Assembly (NCBI GenBank): GCA_030426085.1
Contig: JAUHYW010000029.1
Span: 35,568-99,567 of the forward strand
Direction of reading: 5' to 3'
Origin: a bacterium
GTDB lineage: Bacteria > Myxococcota_A > Bradymonadia > UBA7976 > UBA1532
Length of the DNA: 64,000 nt
Shown here: positions 54,373 through 63,570 of the stretch, one piece after another
Numbering within the stretch: the stretch's first letter is position 1
Layout: each line of letters begins with the position of its first letter
Notes under the pieces: generated by a model
Told to the model about the DNA's origin: nothing
Database searches by the model: none
Seen by the model: only the letters and a program-made list of their open reading frames with translations
Translations under genes and position numbers: made by a program

Positions 54373-55224
54373 GTGCTGACCGAGATCGAGACCGAACGCT
54401 ACACCATCCGCGGCCGCTCGCTGGGCGGCATGTACACCGCGCTGCACGTGCCCGAGCTGGACGCGCTCTTCGACTGCGGGGCCGCCCTGCGCAGCGGGTG
54501 CGCCGCGCGCAACCTCTTCTTGTCCCACGCCCACGTCGACCACGTCGGCGCCCTGCCGACCCTGCTGGGCCTGCGGGGGCTGACCGGCGTCGAGCGCCCG
54601 CTGCGGGTCTTCGCCCCGGCCCCGGTCGCCGAAGAGCTCAACGGGGCCCTCGCCGGCTTCGGCCGATTGCACCGCTGGCCGCTGGAGGTCGAGGCCATCG
54701 GGCTGCGGGCGGGCGACGAGTACAAGGTGCGGGCCGACATGTGGGTCCGGGCGTTCCAGACCTTCCACCCGGTGCCGGCGCTGGGCTACCAGTTCTTCCG
54801 CCGGGTCGACAAGCTGCGCGAAGAGTTCAAGCACCTGCCGGGGCACGAGATCGGGCGGCTGCGGCGGGAGGGGGCCGACATCTTCGACACCGCCGAGCAC
54901 CTCGAGCTGGCCTACGCCACCGATACGCTGCCCGAGGTGCTGCGCCACACGCCGTCGATCCAGCGCTCGCGGGTGGCGATCGTCGAGTGCACCTTCCTCG
55001 ACGCGCGCAAGCCGCTCGACAAGGCCCGGGCCGGGTGCCACATCCACCTGCACGAGCTGCTCAAGTACGCCGACGGGTTCGAGAACGAGGCGCTGATCCT
55101 GATGCACTTCAGCCAGCTCTACCGCCCGGCCGAGGTGCACCGGCTGCTCGCCGAGCGGCTGCCCCCGGCGCTCGCCGCGCGCACCCACCCGCTGGCGCCG
55201 CCCGACGGCGACTGGTGGGATTGA
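54373..55224 (+). CDS. MBL-fold (RNase Z-like) metal-dependent hydrolase
   Basis: 283 residues, with a GTG start and GGAG seven bases upstream. The HAHVDH zinc motif lies near residue 52, with later Asp and His ligands (LAYATDT near 180, LILMHFS near 240). The overall layout resembles the RNase Z-like subfamily that also includes phosphodiesterases. Substrate cannot be assigned: a tRNA 3'-end maturase or cyclic phosphodiesterase is possible. It is divergent from the pseudokinase gene. Confidence 0.78.
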   Translation: MLTEIETERYTIRGRSLGGMYTALHVPELDALFDCGAALRSGCAARNLFLSHAHVDHVGALPTLLGLRGLTGVERPLRVFAPAPVAEELNGALAGFGRLHRWPLEVEAIGLRAGDEYKVRADMWVRAFQTFHPVPALGYQFFRRVDKLREEFKHLPGHEIGRLRREGADIFDTAEHLELAYATDTLPEVLRHTPSIQRSRVAIVECTFLDARKPLDKARAGCHIHLHELLKYADGFENEALILMHFSQLYRPAEVHRLLAERLPPALAARTHPLAPPDGDWWD

Positions 55225-55248
55225 CGCCCGGATCACCCGGATCGCCCG

Positions 55249-55836
55249 TCAGCCGAGCCGGGGCCGGCGGGCGGCGTCGAGGCCCGAGCAGACGCCCGCC
55301 CGGGGGTCGCCCGGCGGCTCGACCCCGGTGCGGGTCTTGCGCCGGGGCCGCTCGATGCGCTGGATCAAGCGCCGGGTGAACGGCCCCTCGGCCTGGCGGC
55401 GGGGCACGAACTTGAGCCAGCCGGGGGCCACCTCGAGCGCCCCGCCGTGGCCCACATCGAGCCATTGCAGCGTGCGCCCGGTCACCGCGAGCGCGGCCAG
55501 CCGCCGGGGCAGGCCGTCCACCCGCAGCACGTCGTAGATGCGGTCGCAGCCCGCGAGATCGACGACGAGGCGCCCGGCGACGGCGCCCCGGATCTCGGCC
55601 GGCAGGCCGTAGAGCTGACTCAGCGCGGCGTCGGGCGCCGGCTCGTACGGGTCGGGCACCATGAAGAAGACGCGGTCGGGCCAGCGCTCCTCCAGCCACT
55701 CCCAGCGGTGCCAGCGGCCCTGATCGTCTTCGTGGAGCCCGAAGCGCCCCAACCGGTCACCGAGGTCGGTGCGCAGGGCGGCCGACCGCGGCCGATCGGG
55801 GATGCCCGGGTTGACGAGTTGCACGGGGGGCTTCAT
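55249..55836 (-). CDS. Unknown cytoplasmic protein
   Basis: 195 residues. AGGAG is found upstream of the ATG but at longer-than-usual distance. The protein has alternating charged and hydrophobic segments, a Trp-rich patch (GRWHRWEWLEERWP) and a basic C-terminal tail (RRKTRTGVEPPGDP), but no signal peptide, membrane segment or motif that I recognise. The 119-base gap from the FHA gene contains a GACCCG/CGGGTC dyad that may be an operator, so it may be separately transcribed. Confidence 0.55.
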   Translation of the reverse strand: MKPPVQLVNPGIPDRPRSAALRTDLGDRLGRFGLHEDDQGRWHRWEWLEERWPDRVFFMVPDPYEPAPDAALSQLYGLPAEIRGAVAGRLVVDLAGCDRIYDVLRVDGLPRRLAALAVTGRTLQWLDVGHGGALEVAPGWLKFVPRRQAEGPFTRRLIQRIERPRRKTRTGVEPPGDPRAGVCSGLDAARRPRLG

Positions 55837-55955
55837 CGGTCCGCTTCTCCTGTCTCATGGAGTGCCCCGGCCATCGCGCCGTGGCGTGCCCCCAGTATCG
55901 GACCCGACCGGGTCGAACTCGATTACACCGGGCTATCAGAGTGTGAACGGCGCGT

Positions 55956-56909
55956 TCAGCGATCGATGCGGGTGACCACGACGTCGCGCACCCCCAGCCG
56001 CAGCGCGGTGCCCGGGGACTGCCGCCGGTGGATGATGTCGACGAAGTCGGTGAAGCCGGTCTTGGCGAGCTGATCCCGCGAGCGGTGCACCAGCACGTTG
56101 AGGTAGCCCGAGTCGCCCAGCCCCAGGCCGAGCTGGCGCACGAGGGTGCCCGTCTCGACCCAGCCCTCGTCCTCGGGCCCCCGCCCCTTCGCCCGATCGG
56201 CGAGGCGGGCCTCGGCCAGCAGCCACCACAGTTCGTGGTGCCGGCGGGGGGGCAGCGAGATGCGGTGCTCGCCGCGCACGAACGTGGGCGCGATGCTCTC
56301 CATGCGCCGGGGCACCGCGAGGTGCAGCGCGTGATCGGCCACGAAGCCGACCGAGCGGGCCGTGCGCAGATCGGCCTCCCCCGGCAGCGAGATCTGCCAG
56401 GTGCGCCCGCCGGCCTCCACCGTGTCGCCGTAGCCGATGGGCTGCCCGTCGGGGGCCTCCATCCTGGACCACGGGCGCACCTGCCACCCGGCCCCCTCCC
56501 GGATGACGACCACCTCGGGGCTCTTCTCGTCGGGCAGCAACAGCAAGTCGTTGGTCGCCACCCGCAGCTCGCCGCCCGAGGTCGCCGCGGCCGAGGGCGG
56601 CTCGTCCTCCCGGACCACCCACTGCGAGCTGCCGAACGCCACCTTCACCCCCCGATGCAGCGGCAGCGACTCCCCCCGGGGGACCCGGGTCCCGTCGACC
56701 GCGGTGCCGTTGGCGCTGCCCAGATCCTGGATGTGCCACGCCCGGGCCCGGCGGCTCCAGAAGAGCGCCGCGTGCACCGACGAGACCTCACGATCGCTCG
56801 CCGCGCTGCCGTCGACGTTCAAGCCGCCCACCATGCGCCGCCCGACGAACGTATTGCACGCCCACTCCAAGACCCGGGACGGGTCGTCCGCGCTCACCAT
56901 GACCGGCAT
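55956..56909 (-). CDS. FHA-domain protein with winged-helix-like C-terminus
   Basis: 317 residues. The N-terminal FHA domain (residues about 10-100) has the phosphothreonine-binding pattern VGRRMVGGL, SSVHAALFW and DLGSANGTAVDG, so phosphopeptide binding is expected. The middle region is beta-rich. The C-terminal 100 residues are helical and resemble a winged-helix fold (ETGTLVRQLGLGLG, YLNVLVHRSRDQLAK, FTDFVDIIHRR). It lies 43 bases downstream of the kinase-SUMF1 gene on the same strand and is a natural phospho-reader for that kinase. GGAGGGGA precedes the ATG. Confidence 0.8.
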   Translation of the reverse strand: MPVMVSADDPSRVLEWACNTFVGRRMVGGLNVDGSAASDREVSSVHAALFWSRRARAWHIQDLGSANGTAVDGTRVPRGESLPLHRGVKVAFGSSQWVVREDEPPSAAATSGGELRVATNDLLLLPDEKSPEVVVIREGAGWQVRPWSRMEAPDGQPIGYGDTVEAGGRTWQISLPGEADLRTARSVGFVADHALHLAVPRRMESIAPTFVRGEHRISLPPRRHHELWWLLAEARLADRAKGRGPEDEGWVETGTLVRQLGLGLGDSGYLNVLVHRSRDQLAKTGFTDFVDIIHRRQSPGTALRLGVRDVVVTRIDR

Positions 56910-56952
56910 CGATCTCCCCTCCGTATGCCGCTGCGCGCGCCATCGCGCGCGA

Positions 56953-59565
56953 TCAACCGTCGCCCGAACCGGGCCACGAACGCACCAGGCGCAGGCCGGT
57001 GCCCACCGAGCGGCTCACCGCCGCCAGGGCGAACCGGGTCGCGCCCGAGACGAGCTGTTCGGGGGTCGAGAACGATCCCCCCCGCACCATGCGCAGCCCG
57101 CCCCCGGCCGCGCCGGCCACCGCCCGGGCGAGGTCGAGCACCCCCCCGGGCGTCGGCGCCGGATCGGACCAGCCCTCGAGGCACCACGTCAGCATGTTGC
57201 CCACCAGCCAGCGGATGCCGTGCACCGACACGTCCTGCGTCTGCGAGGCGACCGGCGCCGGCTGATACTGGCCCGCCGTCGACCGCCCGATGCGGGTCCA
57301 GCGCGGCTCGAGGTGCGAGCCCCAGGGCAGCCGCCGCTGGTCGCCGCAGCGGGCCGCCTTCTCGAACTCCCACTCCGAGGGCAGGCGCCACGGCCGACCG
57401 TCCCGCGCCGCCCGCCAGCGCACGTAGGCCAGCGCGTCGTCCCGGGTGATGGCCCCGACCGGCCAGCCGAGCGCCGCCGACACATCCGACGGGGGGTTGC
57501 CGTCCCGCCCGGACGACGGCACCAGCCGGTGGCGCCCGTCGACCCGGACATAGCCCGGCAGCGACGGCGGCCTGCTGGACGGGGTCAGCGCGCCGCCCGG
57601 CACCCGGACCGCCGCCTCGTCTCCCCGGCCGGCGGCGACGAGATCGTCGAGGAAGGCGATCCACTGCCGGTGGGTGACCGGCTCGGTCCGCATCACGAAG
57701 CCATCGACCCAGATCCAGCGCCCGGGCCACAGCGCGTCGCACGCGTGGCGCTCGCCGCCGACCCAGCACCAGCCGGGCGGCACATAGGCCTCGTCGGCGC
57801 CGAGCGCGTCGAGCGGGGGCAGCGGGATGACATGGGGGCTCTCTTCGCCCGGGCGAGCCGTCGTCCAGGCCTGACCCCGGTGGGTGCGCAGCGGATAGAG
57901 CACCGGGTGGTGCCCCGGCGCGCTCAGCCGCAGAACCAACCGCCCGAACGGCGCCTCGACCCCATCGAGCGCCCCCCGGCCGAGGGCCTTGAACGGCCCG
58001 GTCGTCAGCCGGCGGTGCACCTCGCGCTGGGACGCGACCTCGATGAGCGCCTCGGGGTGGGTGCGCAGGCTCAGGCGGGCCGACCCCGCCACCAGCCACC
58101 GGGCCCGGCGCACCGTACGCCGGATGGCCGGCTCGACCGCGTCGATGGTGCGCTCGTCGAAGCGCCTCAAGTCGGTGCGCAGCGCCTCCAGGCTCAGCCG
58201 GGCCAGGCGATCGTCCCCCCGGGACTCGGCGTCGAGGAGCTGGGCGCACTGCCACTCGATGAGCGCCGCCCGGCCCTCGGGCATGCCCGGATCGAGCGCG
58301 AGCACGTCGCGCAGCTTCTGCACCCACTGCGCCTCGCGCAGGTTGGCCTCGGCCTCGCGATCGGCCGCCCGCCCCTCCAGATCCCAGGCCGCGTGCTGCT
58401 CGGCCGGCCCCAGATCCTCCTCGGCGCGCAGCCGGCGGGACGCCTCGTCCTGCAGCCGGCCGGCCTCGCCCCGCAGCCCCTCGGCCCGGTGCCGCAGCGG
58501 CGCCGCCAACCGCAGCAGCCGCACCGCCTGCGCCCGCCGCAGGGCCAGCGCGAAGGCGGCCCCGTCGGGGTAGCGCTCGGCGGGATCGACCGCCATCGCC
58601 CGGCTGCACACCGCGCAGAACTCGATCAGATCGGGATCGGCCCGCCCGTCGGGCGGATCGGGGCGCTCGCCGCGGGCCAGACAGGCCACCACCTCGGCCC
58701 GGGGGCGCGCGCCGAAGGGCCGGTCGCCGGTCAATATCCGGTACAGGATCGCGCCCAGCGCGTAGACATCGGCCTGGGGGCGCACCCCGTCCCGCCGGCC
58801 CGCCGCCCGCTCGGGGGCGAGGTAGGCCGGCACGCCGTGCACCGGGACCGCCTGCCCGGCCGCCCCCGATCCATTCGGCGCCCCCTCCCCGTCCGGCCCG
58901 TCCTCCACCGACCGGCTCAGCCCCCAGTCGATCAGGCGCGGCGTCCAGCGGCGGTCGGCGTCCTCGTCGTGCCACACCCCGGGGGTGCGGGCGACCGGCC
59001 GCCCGGCGCGCACCTCGACCATGATGTTGTCCGGCTTGAGATCGAGGTGCACCAGCCCCTGCCCGTGGGCCGCGCCGATGCCCAGCGCCGCCTCGTAGAG
59101 CACGCGCACCAGCGTCAGCGGCTCGGTCGCCTCCACCGCGGGGGCGGCCTCGGGCGGCGGATCGGTCGCGTCCGCCGGGCGCAGGGTGAACTCATCGGAG
59201 GGGGTGAGCGCGTGGGCCGCGTCGATCCAGGCCGACAGCGGCGCGCCGTCGACCCACTCCATGGCGACCCAGACCCCGCCGGCCCAGCGCCCGCGGGAGA
59301 AGACCCGGACCAGGCACGGGTGACGGAAGAGGTGATCGGCCGGCGGGCGGTCGAACAGCGCCTCGGCCGGCGTGTGGCGGGCGGTCTCGATGACCTTGAC
59401 CGCCGCCCGGCAGCGCAGCTCGCGATCGAAGGCGCGATAGACGACGCCCGAGCCACCGCGGGCCACCGGCTCGATCAGATCGAACCGCTGCGCGAGCTGA
59501 CGGGGCACCTCGACGGGCCCCCCGTCGGTGGGGAGGGTGAAGTCGTCGTCGCCGTCATCGGCCAT
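56953..59565 (-). CDS. Ser/Thr protein kinase fused to a SUMF1-like domain
   Basis: 870 residues, GGAG five bases before the ATG. An N-terminal Hanks-type kinase (about 28-330) has the Gly loop VARGGSGVV, ATP lysine Lys57, catalytic loop LVHLDLKPDN (Asp175 retained, Arg replaced by Leu) and LIDWGLS, so it should be active. A helical region (about 340-530) follows. The C-terminal 270 residues match the SUMF1/formylglycine-generating-enzyme fold (WVDGFVMRTEPVTHRQWIAF, PVGAITRDDALAYVRW, RLPSEWEFEKAARCG, MVRGGSFST, GLRLVR). The catalytic cysteines needed for formylglycine formation are not obvious, so the fold may be a ligand-binding module. It is cytoplasmic with no membrane segment. Confidence 0.85.
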   Translation of the reverse strand: MADDGDDDFTLPTDGGPVEVPRQLAQRFDLIEPVARGGSGVVYRAFDRELRCRAAVKVIETARHTPAEALFDRPPADHLFRHPCLVRVFSRGRWAGGVWVAMEWVDGAPLSAWIDAAHALTPSDEFTLRPADATDPPPEAAPAVEATEPLTLVRVLYEAALGIGAAHGQGLVHLDLKPDNIMVEVRAGRPVARTPGVWHDEDADRRWTPRLIDWGLSRSVEDGPDGEGAPNGSGAAGQAVPVHGVPAYLAPERAAGRRDGVRPQADVYALGAILYRILTGDRPFGARPRAEVVACLARGERPDPPDGRADPDLIEFCAVCSRAMAVDPAERYPDGAAFALALRRAQAVRLLRLAAPLRHRAEGLRGEAGRLQDEASRRLRAEEDLGPAEQHAAWDLEGRAADREAEANLREAQWVQKLRDVLALDPGMPEGRAALIEWQCAQLLDAESRGDDRLARLSLEALRTDLRRFDERTIDAVEPAIRRTVRRARWLVAGSARLSLRTHPEALIEVASQREVHRRLTTGPFKALGRGALDGVEAPFGRLVLRLSAPGHHPVLYPLRTHRGQAWTTARPGEESPHVIPLPPLDALGADEAYVPPGWCWVGGERHACDALWPGRWIWVDGFVMRTEPVTHRQWIAFLDDLVAAGRGDEAAVRVPGGALTPSSRPPSLPGYVRVDGRHRLVPSSGRDGNPPSDVSAALGWPVGAITRDDALAYVRWRAARDGRPWRLPSEWEFEKAARCGDQRRLPWGSHLEPRWTRIGRSTAGQYQPAPVASQTQDVSVHGIRWLVGNMLTWCLEGWSDPAPTPGGVLDLARAVAGAAGGGLRMVRGGSFSTPEQLVSGATRFALAAVSRSVGTGLRLVRSWPGSGDG

Positions 59566-59622
59566 TCAGTCTCCGGAGGCGGCCGGTCGCGCGTCGACCG
59601 CCGGGTGCGGGGGGCTCGGGCT

Positions 59623-60291
59623 TCAGGGCGCCATCTGCTCGAAGCGGGTCGTGCGGGCCTGGAACCAGCCCCCGTCCGCGCTCGGCCCCGACCCCTCGGC
59701 GGACAGGATCGCCCGGATGAACGGGTCGACCGCCTTCCGCCGCAGCGCCTCCATCTCGTAGAAGACGGACGACCGGGCGACGTGCCACCAGTCCATCGTC
59801 AGCGAGCCGCCGTCGACCGAGCACCGCAGCCCGCGCTTGTCGTCGCTCAGGGCCTCGGCCGCCTCGGTGACCGCCGACCACTTCGTCAGCCGGCTGGCGC
59901 GGCCCCGATAGACCACCGACCGCTGCGACGCGTCGGGGAACGGCTGCCCCTCCACCGTGGGCAGGTCGTAGACCCGGATCTCGAGGACGCTCAGCTCGCC
60001 GAGGTTCTTGGGATCTTCGAAGACGACGATCTGCTCCTCGTCCGGGCCGACCTCGAAGAGGTGCTGCCCGACCTTCGCCCGCCGGGTGCCCGACTTCACC
60101 CACCGATCACCGGTCGCGACCATCAGCGCCACCGCCGGCCCGATCGGCTCGGGCCGACCCCCGGGGTCTTCCTTGGGGATCTCGAGCCGCGCCCGGCCCG
60201 CCCGCTGCTCGCGGGCGTGCATCGACAGGATGATGTCGGGGTGCGTCTGGAGCGTGCGACCGGGCGAGACAGCGCTGAAGAAGTCTTTCAT
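59623..60291 (-). CDS. Unknown protein heading the kinase-FHA operon
   Basis: 222 residues, with AGGAGG four bases upstream of the ATG. No signal peptide, membrane segment or recognised motif is seen. The protein starts with a MKDFFSAVSPGRTLQTHPDII element and is rich in short beta-strands, suggesting a beta-sandwich. It is co-directional with the kinase-SUMF1 gene (57-base gap) and FHA gene, so it may be a kinase substrate or regulator. A perfect 15-bp palindrome overlaps its ribosome-binding-site region. Confidence 0.65.
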   Translation of the reverse strand: MKDFFSAVSPGRTLQTHPDIILSMHAREQRAGRARLEIPKEDPGGRPEPIGPAVALMVATGDRWVKSGTRRAKVGQHLFEVGPDEEQIVVFEDPKNLGELSVLEIRVYDLPTVEGQPFPDASQRSVVYRGRASRLTKWSAVTEAAEALSDDKRGLRCSVDGGSLTMDWWHVARSSVFYEMEALRRKAVDPFIRAILSAEGSGPSADGGWFQARTTRFEQMAP

Positions 60292-60302
60292 CGGGCCTCC
60301 TT

Positions 60303-60317
60303 GATGGCGACGCCATC
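60303..60317. promoter_or_regulatory. Perfect 15-bp palindrome before the ribosome-binding site
   Basis: GATGGCG and CGCCATC form a perfect 7-bp dyad with a one-base centre, ending a few bases before the AGGAGG of the unknown gene at 60291. It could be an operator or, as RNA, a hairpin that controls ribosome access. The rest of the 229-bp divergent spacer to the kinase at 60521 shows no clear promoter. Confidence 0.45.
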
Positions 60318-60520
60318 CTGCCGACCCGGGCGGGGGTTCGTCTATGACACGGCTATATCACGCGCCCTCTCGCGTCACGGGCTCGAGTGGGCGCCGAGCG
60401 GGGTTGTATCACTGCGGCGGTCTTCCGGAAGTCCGGGGACGACACAGCGGCCGACGCCCCCCAGAGCGCCCGCCTTCCCCCCGCCCGGCCCTTGGGGCAT
60501 GATGCCCGGGGGGGATGCCC

Positions 60521-63127
60521 ATGGTGGACGACGACGATCCGGACGCCGCCGACCGCACGTTCGGATCGGCGCTCGACCTCGACCTGATGGACACCCCCCG
60601 GCCCGCCAGCGACAGCCTGCGCCGCTCCATCTCCTCCACCGACCGGGCCCGCCTCGACGAGATCGACCGCATCGTCGGGGCCCGCAAGCTGCCCATCGAG
60701 ACCCTCGGCGCCCGGCTCGACCCCGACGACGACTTCCCCGGAGTGGTGCCCGACGAGGTGCCCGACTACCAGATCGCCCAGCGGCTCGGGCGGGGCGGCA
60801 TGGGCGACGTCTTCGAAGTCCGCCAGACCTCGCTCGACCGCACCGTCGCGCTCAAGGTCTACCGCCGGGGCGAGGGCACCGACGACCCGAACGGCGAGAT
60901 GCGCCAGTTCGCCCGCGAGGCCGTGCTCACCGCCCGGCTCGAGCACCCCAACGTCGTGCCGGTGCACGCGCTGTCCAAAGATCCCGACGGCAACCTCTTC
61001 TTCACGATGAAGAAGATCGAGGGCGTGCCCTGGCGCACCCTGCTGCACCCCGACGCCGTCAGCGACCCCGAGGCCCACGCCGAAGCCGAGGCCCGGGCCG
61101 GGCTGATGAGCTGGCGGGACCACGTCGGCATCCTGCTCAAGGTGATGGACGCCGTCGCCTTCGCCCACAGCCGGGGCATCCTGCACCGGGACCTCAAGCC
61201 GGCCAACGTCATGATCGGGGACTACGGCGAGGTCTACCTGATGGACTGGGGGCTGGCGACGCCGTTCGGGCCCGACGCCGGCCTCGAAGACCACGCGCAG
61301 GGCGCCGACCTCAAGCTCGCCGGGACCCCGCGCTACATGGCGCCCGAGATGGTGCGCGGCGAGCTGAGCCGGCTGAGCGAGGCGACCGACGTCTACCTGC
61401 TCGGCGGCGTGCTCTTCGAAATCGCGACCGGGCGCATGCCCCGCCACGGCCGCGACCTGCGGGCCTCGCTGATGATGGCGCTCTCCGGGCGCCCCGAAGA
61501 CCCGGCCGAGGCCCCCCACCCGGTGCACCTCACCCCCGCGCTGCGGGCGATCATCATGAAGGCGATGGCCCCCGACATGGCCCAGCGCCACCCGTCGGTC
61601 ACCGCGCTGCGGGCCGAGGTGCAGGACTACCTGGCCCACGCCGACGCGCTGACCGTGATCGACGGCGCCCTGGCCGAGCTGGGCACCCTCCAGCTCGACC
61701 TGCGCCCCGACGACGCGCCCGTCGCCCCGCAGCCCCCGGCGCAGGTGGCCGCCCTCTACGCCCGGCTGGCCGACATCATCGCCCGGCTGCGCCAGGGGCT
61801 CGAGACGCTGCCCGATCAGGGCGAGGCCAAGGCCGGCCTGGTCGACGCGGGCATCCTCGCCGCCGAGCTGGCCATCGCCGAGGGCGATCTGGCGCTGGCC
61901 GAGGTCCGCATCCGGGAGATCGACCAGGCGGCCCGGCTGGACGCGGATCCGCAGTTCCGGGCCCTGGCCCACGACGCCGCCCGCCACCTGCGGGTGATCG
62001 TCGCCGAGACCCGCCGCCGGCGGGCCGATCTGGCCCGCCGGGCGCGGCGCCTGCGGTGGGCCGCCATCGGGCTGGGCCTCGTCGCGCTGGTGGGGGTCGC
62101 CTTCGGGGCGCTCATGCTCGACGCCCGGCGGGGCGACGCCGATCGCAGCCGGGCCCGCATGTTCCAGGCCGCGGTGCAGGGGCGGGCCGACATGATCGGG
62201 CAGTTCATCGGCGACGTGGAGCGCATCGCCGAGCTGTACCGCCAACGGGCCGTCGAGCTGATGGACGCGCCCCCCCCGCCGCCCGCGCCGACCCCCGCCG
62301 GCCGCCCCGGCTTCTACCTCGACGCCGACTTCGCCGACCCGGCGACCGCGCCCCCCGATCTGGCCCCGCTGGACGGCTACGACCAGCCGATGTCGCTGCG
62401 CCACCCGACCATCGTGCGCGCCCCGTGGGTCCTCGGCGAGCGGATCGCCGCCGCCGACCGCGACGCCGCCCGGCTGGCCCACCTCGGCGGCCTCTTCGGC
62501 AAGGTGCACCGGGCCTGGGGCCGCGATCTCAAGTGGTCGCTGGCCGGCACCCGCAGCGGCCTGCTGGTGGGCTTCCCCGGCTCGGGGCGCTACGCGGACA
62601 AGCCCGATTACGACCCCGTCCAGCGGCCGTGGTACACCGCCGCGATCGACGCCATCGACGACGCGCCCATCTGGGGCGAGCCCTACGTCGACGCCAGCAC
62701 CGGCCAGATCCTGATCAGCTGCATCGCCCGCATCCGAGCCGGCGACCCCCCCGAGACCGTCGGCGTGGTCGGGGTCGAGGTGACCTTGGAGACGGTGCAG
62801 CGCATCCTGCTCGACTTCACCCGCCGCGCGGGCAGCGACATCCGGGCGCTGCTCGTGCGCCCGTTCGCCGTCCGGAGCGGCGGCGACGTGCGCCGCGAGA
62901 TGCGGGTGGTCATCGACACCCGGGCCCGCACCGAGGGCGACGACTGGCAGAAGACGGTGGGCATGCCGCTGATCGGAGAGGTGGACCCCGACCTGGGGGC
63001 CTACGTCGCCAGCCTCGGCGCCGACCCCGACCGGCCGCCGATGACGCTCGGCCCGCGGGTCGTGACCCACGCCCGGCTCGACGCCCACGACTGGCTGCTG
63101 GTGGTCACCGCGCTGGTCGGGCCCTGA
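60521..63127 (+). CDS. Transmembrane Ser/Thr kinase with extracellular dCache-like sensor
   Basis: 868 residues; the ATG at 60521 (GGGGGG six bases upstream) is preferred to the one at 60515. The kinase domain is complete: Gly loop RLGRGGMGDV, ALKVYRR, HRDLKPANVMIG, MDWGLATPF, GTPRYMAPEMV. A helical juxtamembrane region (about 380-500) precedes one membrane segment (about 509-531). The remaining 330 residues are extracytoplasmic and have dCache-like features (YDPVQRPWYTAAID, APIWGEPYVDASTGQILISC), a fold that binds small ligands in chemoreceptors and kinases. It should sense an external metabolite and signal by phosphorylation. It is divergent from the kinase-SUMF1/FHA operon. Confidence 0.88.
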   Translation: MVDDDDPDAADRTFGSALDLDLMDTPRPASDSLRRSISSTDRARLDEIDRIVGARKLPIETLGARLDPDDDFPGVVPDEVPDYQIAQRLGRGGMGDVFEVRQTSLDRTVALKVYRRGEGTDDPNGEMRQFAREAVLTARLEHPNVVPVHALSKDPDGNLFFTMKKIEGVPWRTLLHPDAVSDPEAHAEAEARAGLMSWRDHVGILLKVMDAVAFAHSRGILHRDLKPANVMIGDYGEVYLMDWGLATPFGPDAGLEDHAQGADLKLAGTPRYMAPEMVRGELSRLSEATDVYLLGGVLFEIATGRMPRHGRDLRASLMMALSGRPEDPAEAPHPVHLTPALRAIIMKAMAPDMAQRHPSVTALRAEVQDYLAHADALTVIDGALAELGTLQLDLRPDDAPVAPQPPAQVAALYARLADIIARLRQGLETLPDQGEAKAGLVDAGILAAELAIAEGDLALAEVRIREIDQAARLDADPQFRALAHDAARHLRVIVAETRRRRADLARRARRLRWAAIGLGLVALVGVAFGALMLDARRGDADRSRARMFQAAVQGRADMIGQFIGDVERIAELYRQRAVELMDAPPPPPAPTPAGRPGFYLDADFADPATAPPDLAPLDGYDQPMSLRHPTIVRAPWVLGERIAAADRDAARLAHLGGLFGKVHRAWGRDLKWSLAGTRSGLLVGFPGSGRYADKPDYDPVQRPWYTAAIDAIDDAPIWGEPYVDASTGQILISCIARIRAGDPPETVGVVGVEVTLETVQRILLDFTRRAGSDIRALLVRPFAVRSGGDVRREMRVVIDTRARTEGDDWQKTVGMPLIGEVDPDLGAYVASLGADPDRPPMTLGPRVVTHARLDAHDWLLVVTALVGP

Positions 63128-63202
63128 CGGCGGCGGTCATCGGGGGTCGGCGTGGGATGCGGGCGCCCGAAGGGAGCGAGCGGTGGCCGGAGGCCGCCGG
63201 GT

Positions 63203-63469
63203 TCACCAGGAGCGCGCGGGCCGCGGCTGACGCTCCCGCGCCTCGCTGACGTTGAGCGGGCGCCCGTCCAGCTCCTTGCCGTTCATCGCCTCGATGGCGT
63301 TCAGCGCGTCGTCGCGGTTGACGAAGGTCGCGAACGCGAACCCCCGGCTGCGCCCGGTCTCGCGATCGGTGATCAGGCGCATCTGCTCGATCTCGCCGAA
63401 CTGTTCGAAGTGTTCGAGGAGCGTGGTCTCGTCGGTGGACCAGGCCAGGTTGCCGATGAAGATCTTCAT
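63203..63469 (-). CDS. RRM-type single-domain RNA-binding protein
   Basis: 88 residues, one RNA recognition motif: RNP2 IFIGNL at the start and RNP1 SRGFAFATF near residue 43, with the aromatic residues that stack on RNA. A short basic Arg/Pro tail follows. Such proteins occur in cyanobacteria and other Gram-negative bacteria, where many are cold-induced. The 43-bp repeat array lies about 100 bases upstream of its start, so it may influence expression. No other gene is coupled to it. Confidence 0.92.
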   Translation of the reverse strand: MKIFIGNLAWSTDETTLLEHFEQFGEIEQMRLITDRETGRSRGFAFATFVNRDDALNAIEAMNGKELDGRPLNVSEARERQPRPARSW

Positions 63470-63570
63470 GGGTCTGTCTCACAGGCTGTGACGTCTGCCC
63501 CGAGCATGAGCGGGCTTCACGGACTCTGTCAACGGGTCCGCGGCGACCCGCGGGGCACACCGGGGTCTCC

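Noticed and set aside
56437..63249. Plus-strand frame of about 2,270 residues
   Set aside because: It crosses several genes on both strands and reads as Arg/Pro/Gly-rich low-complexity sequence.
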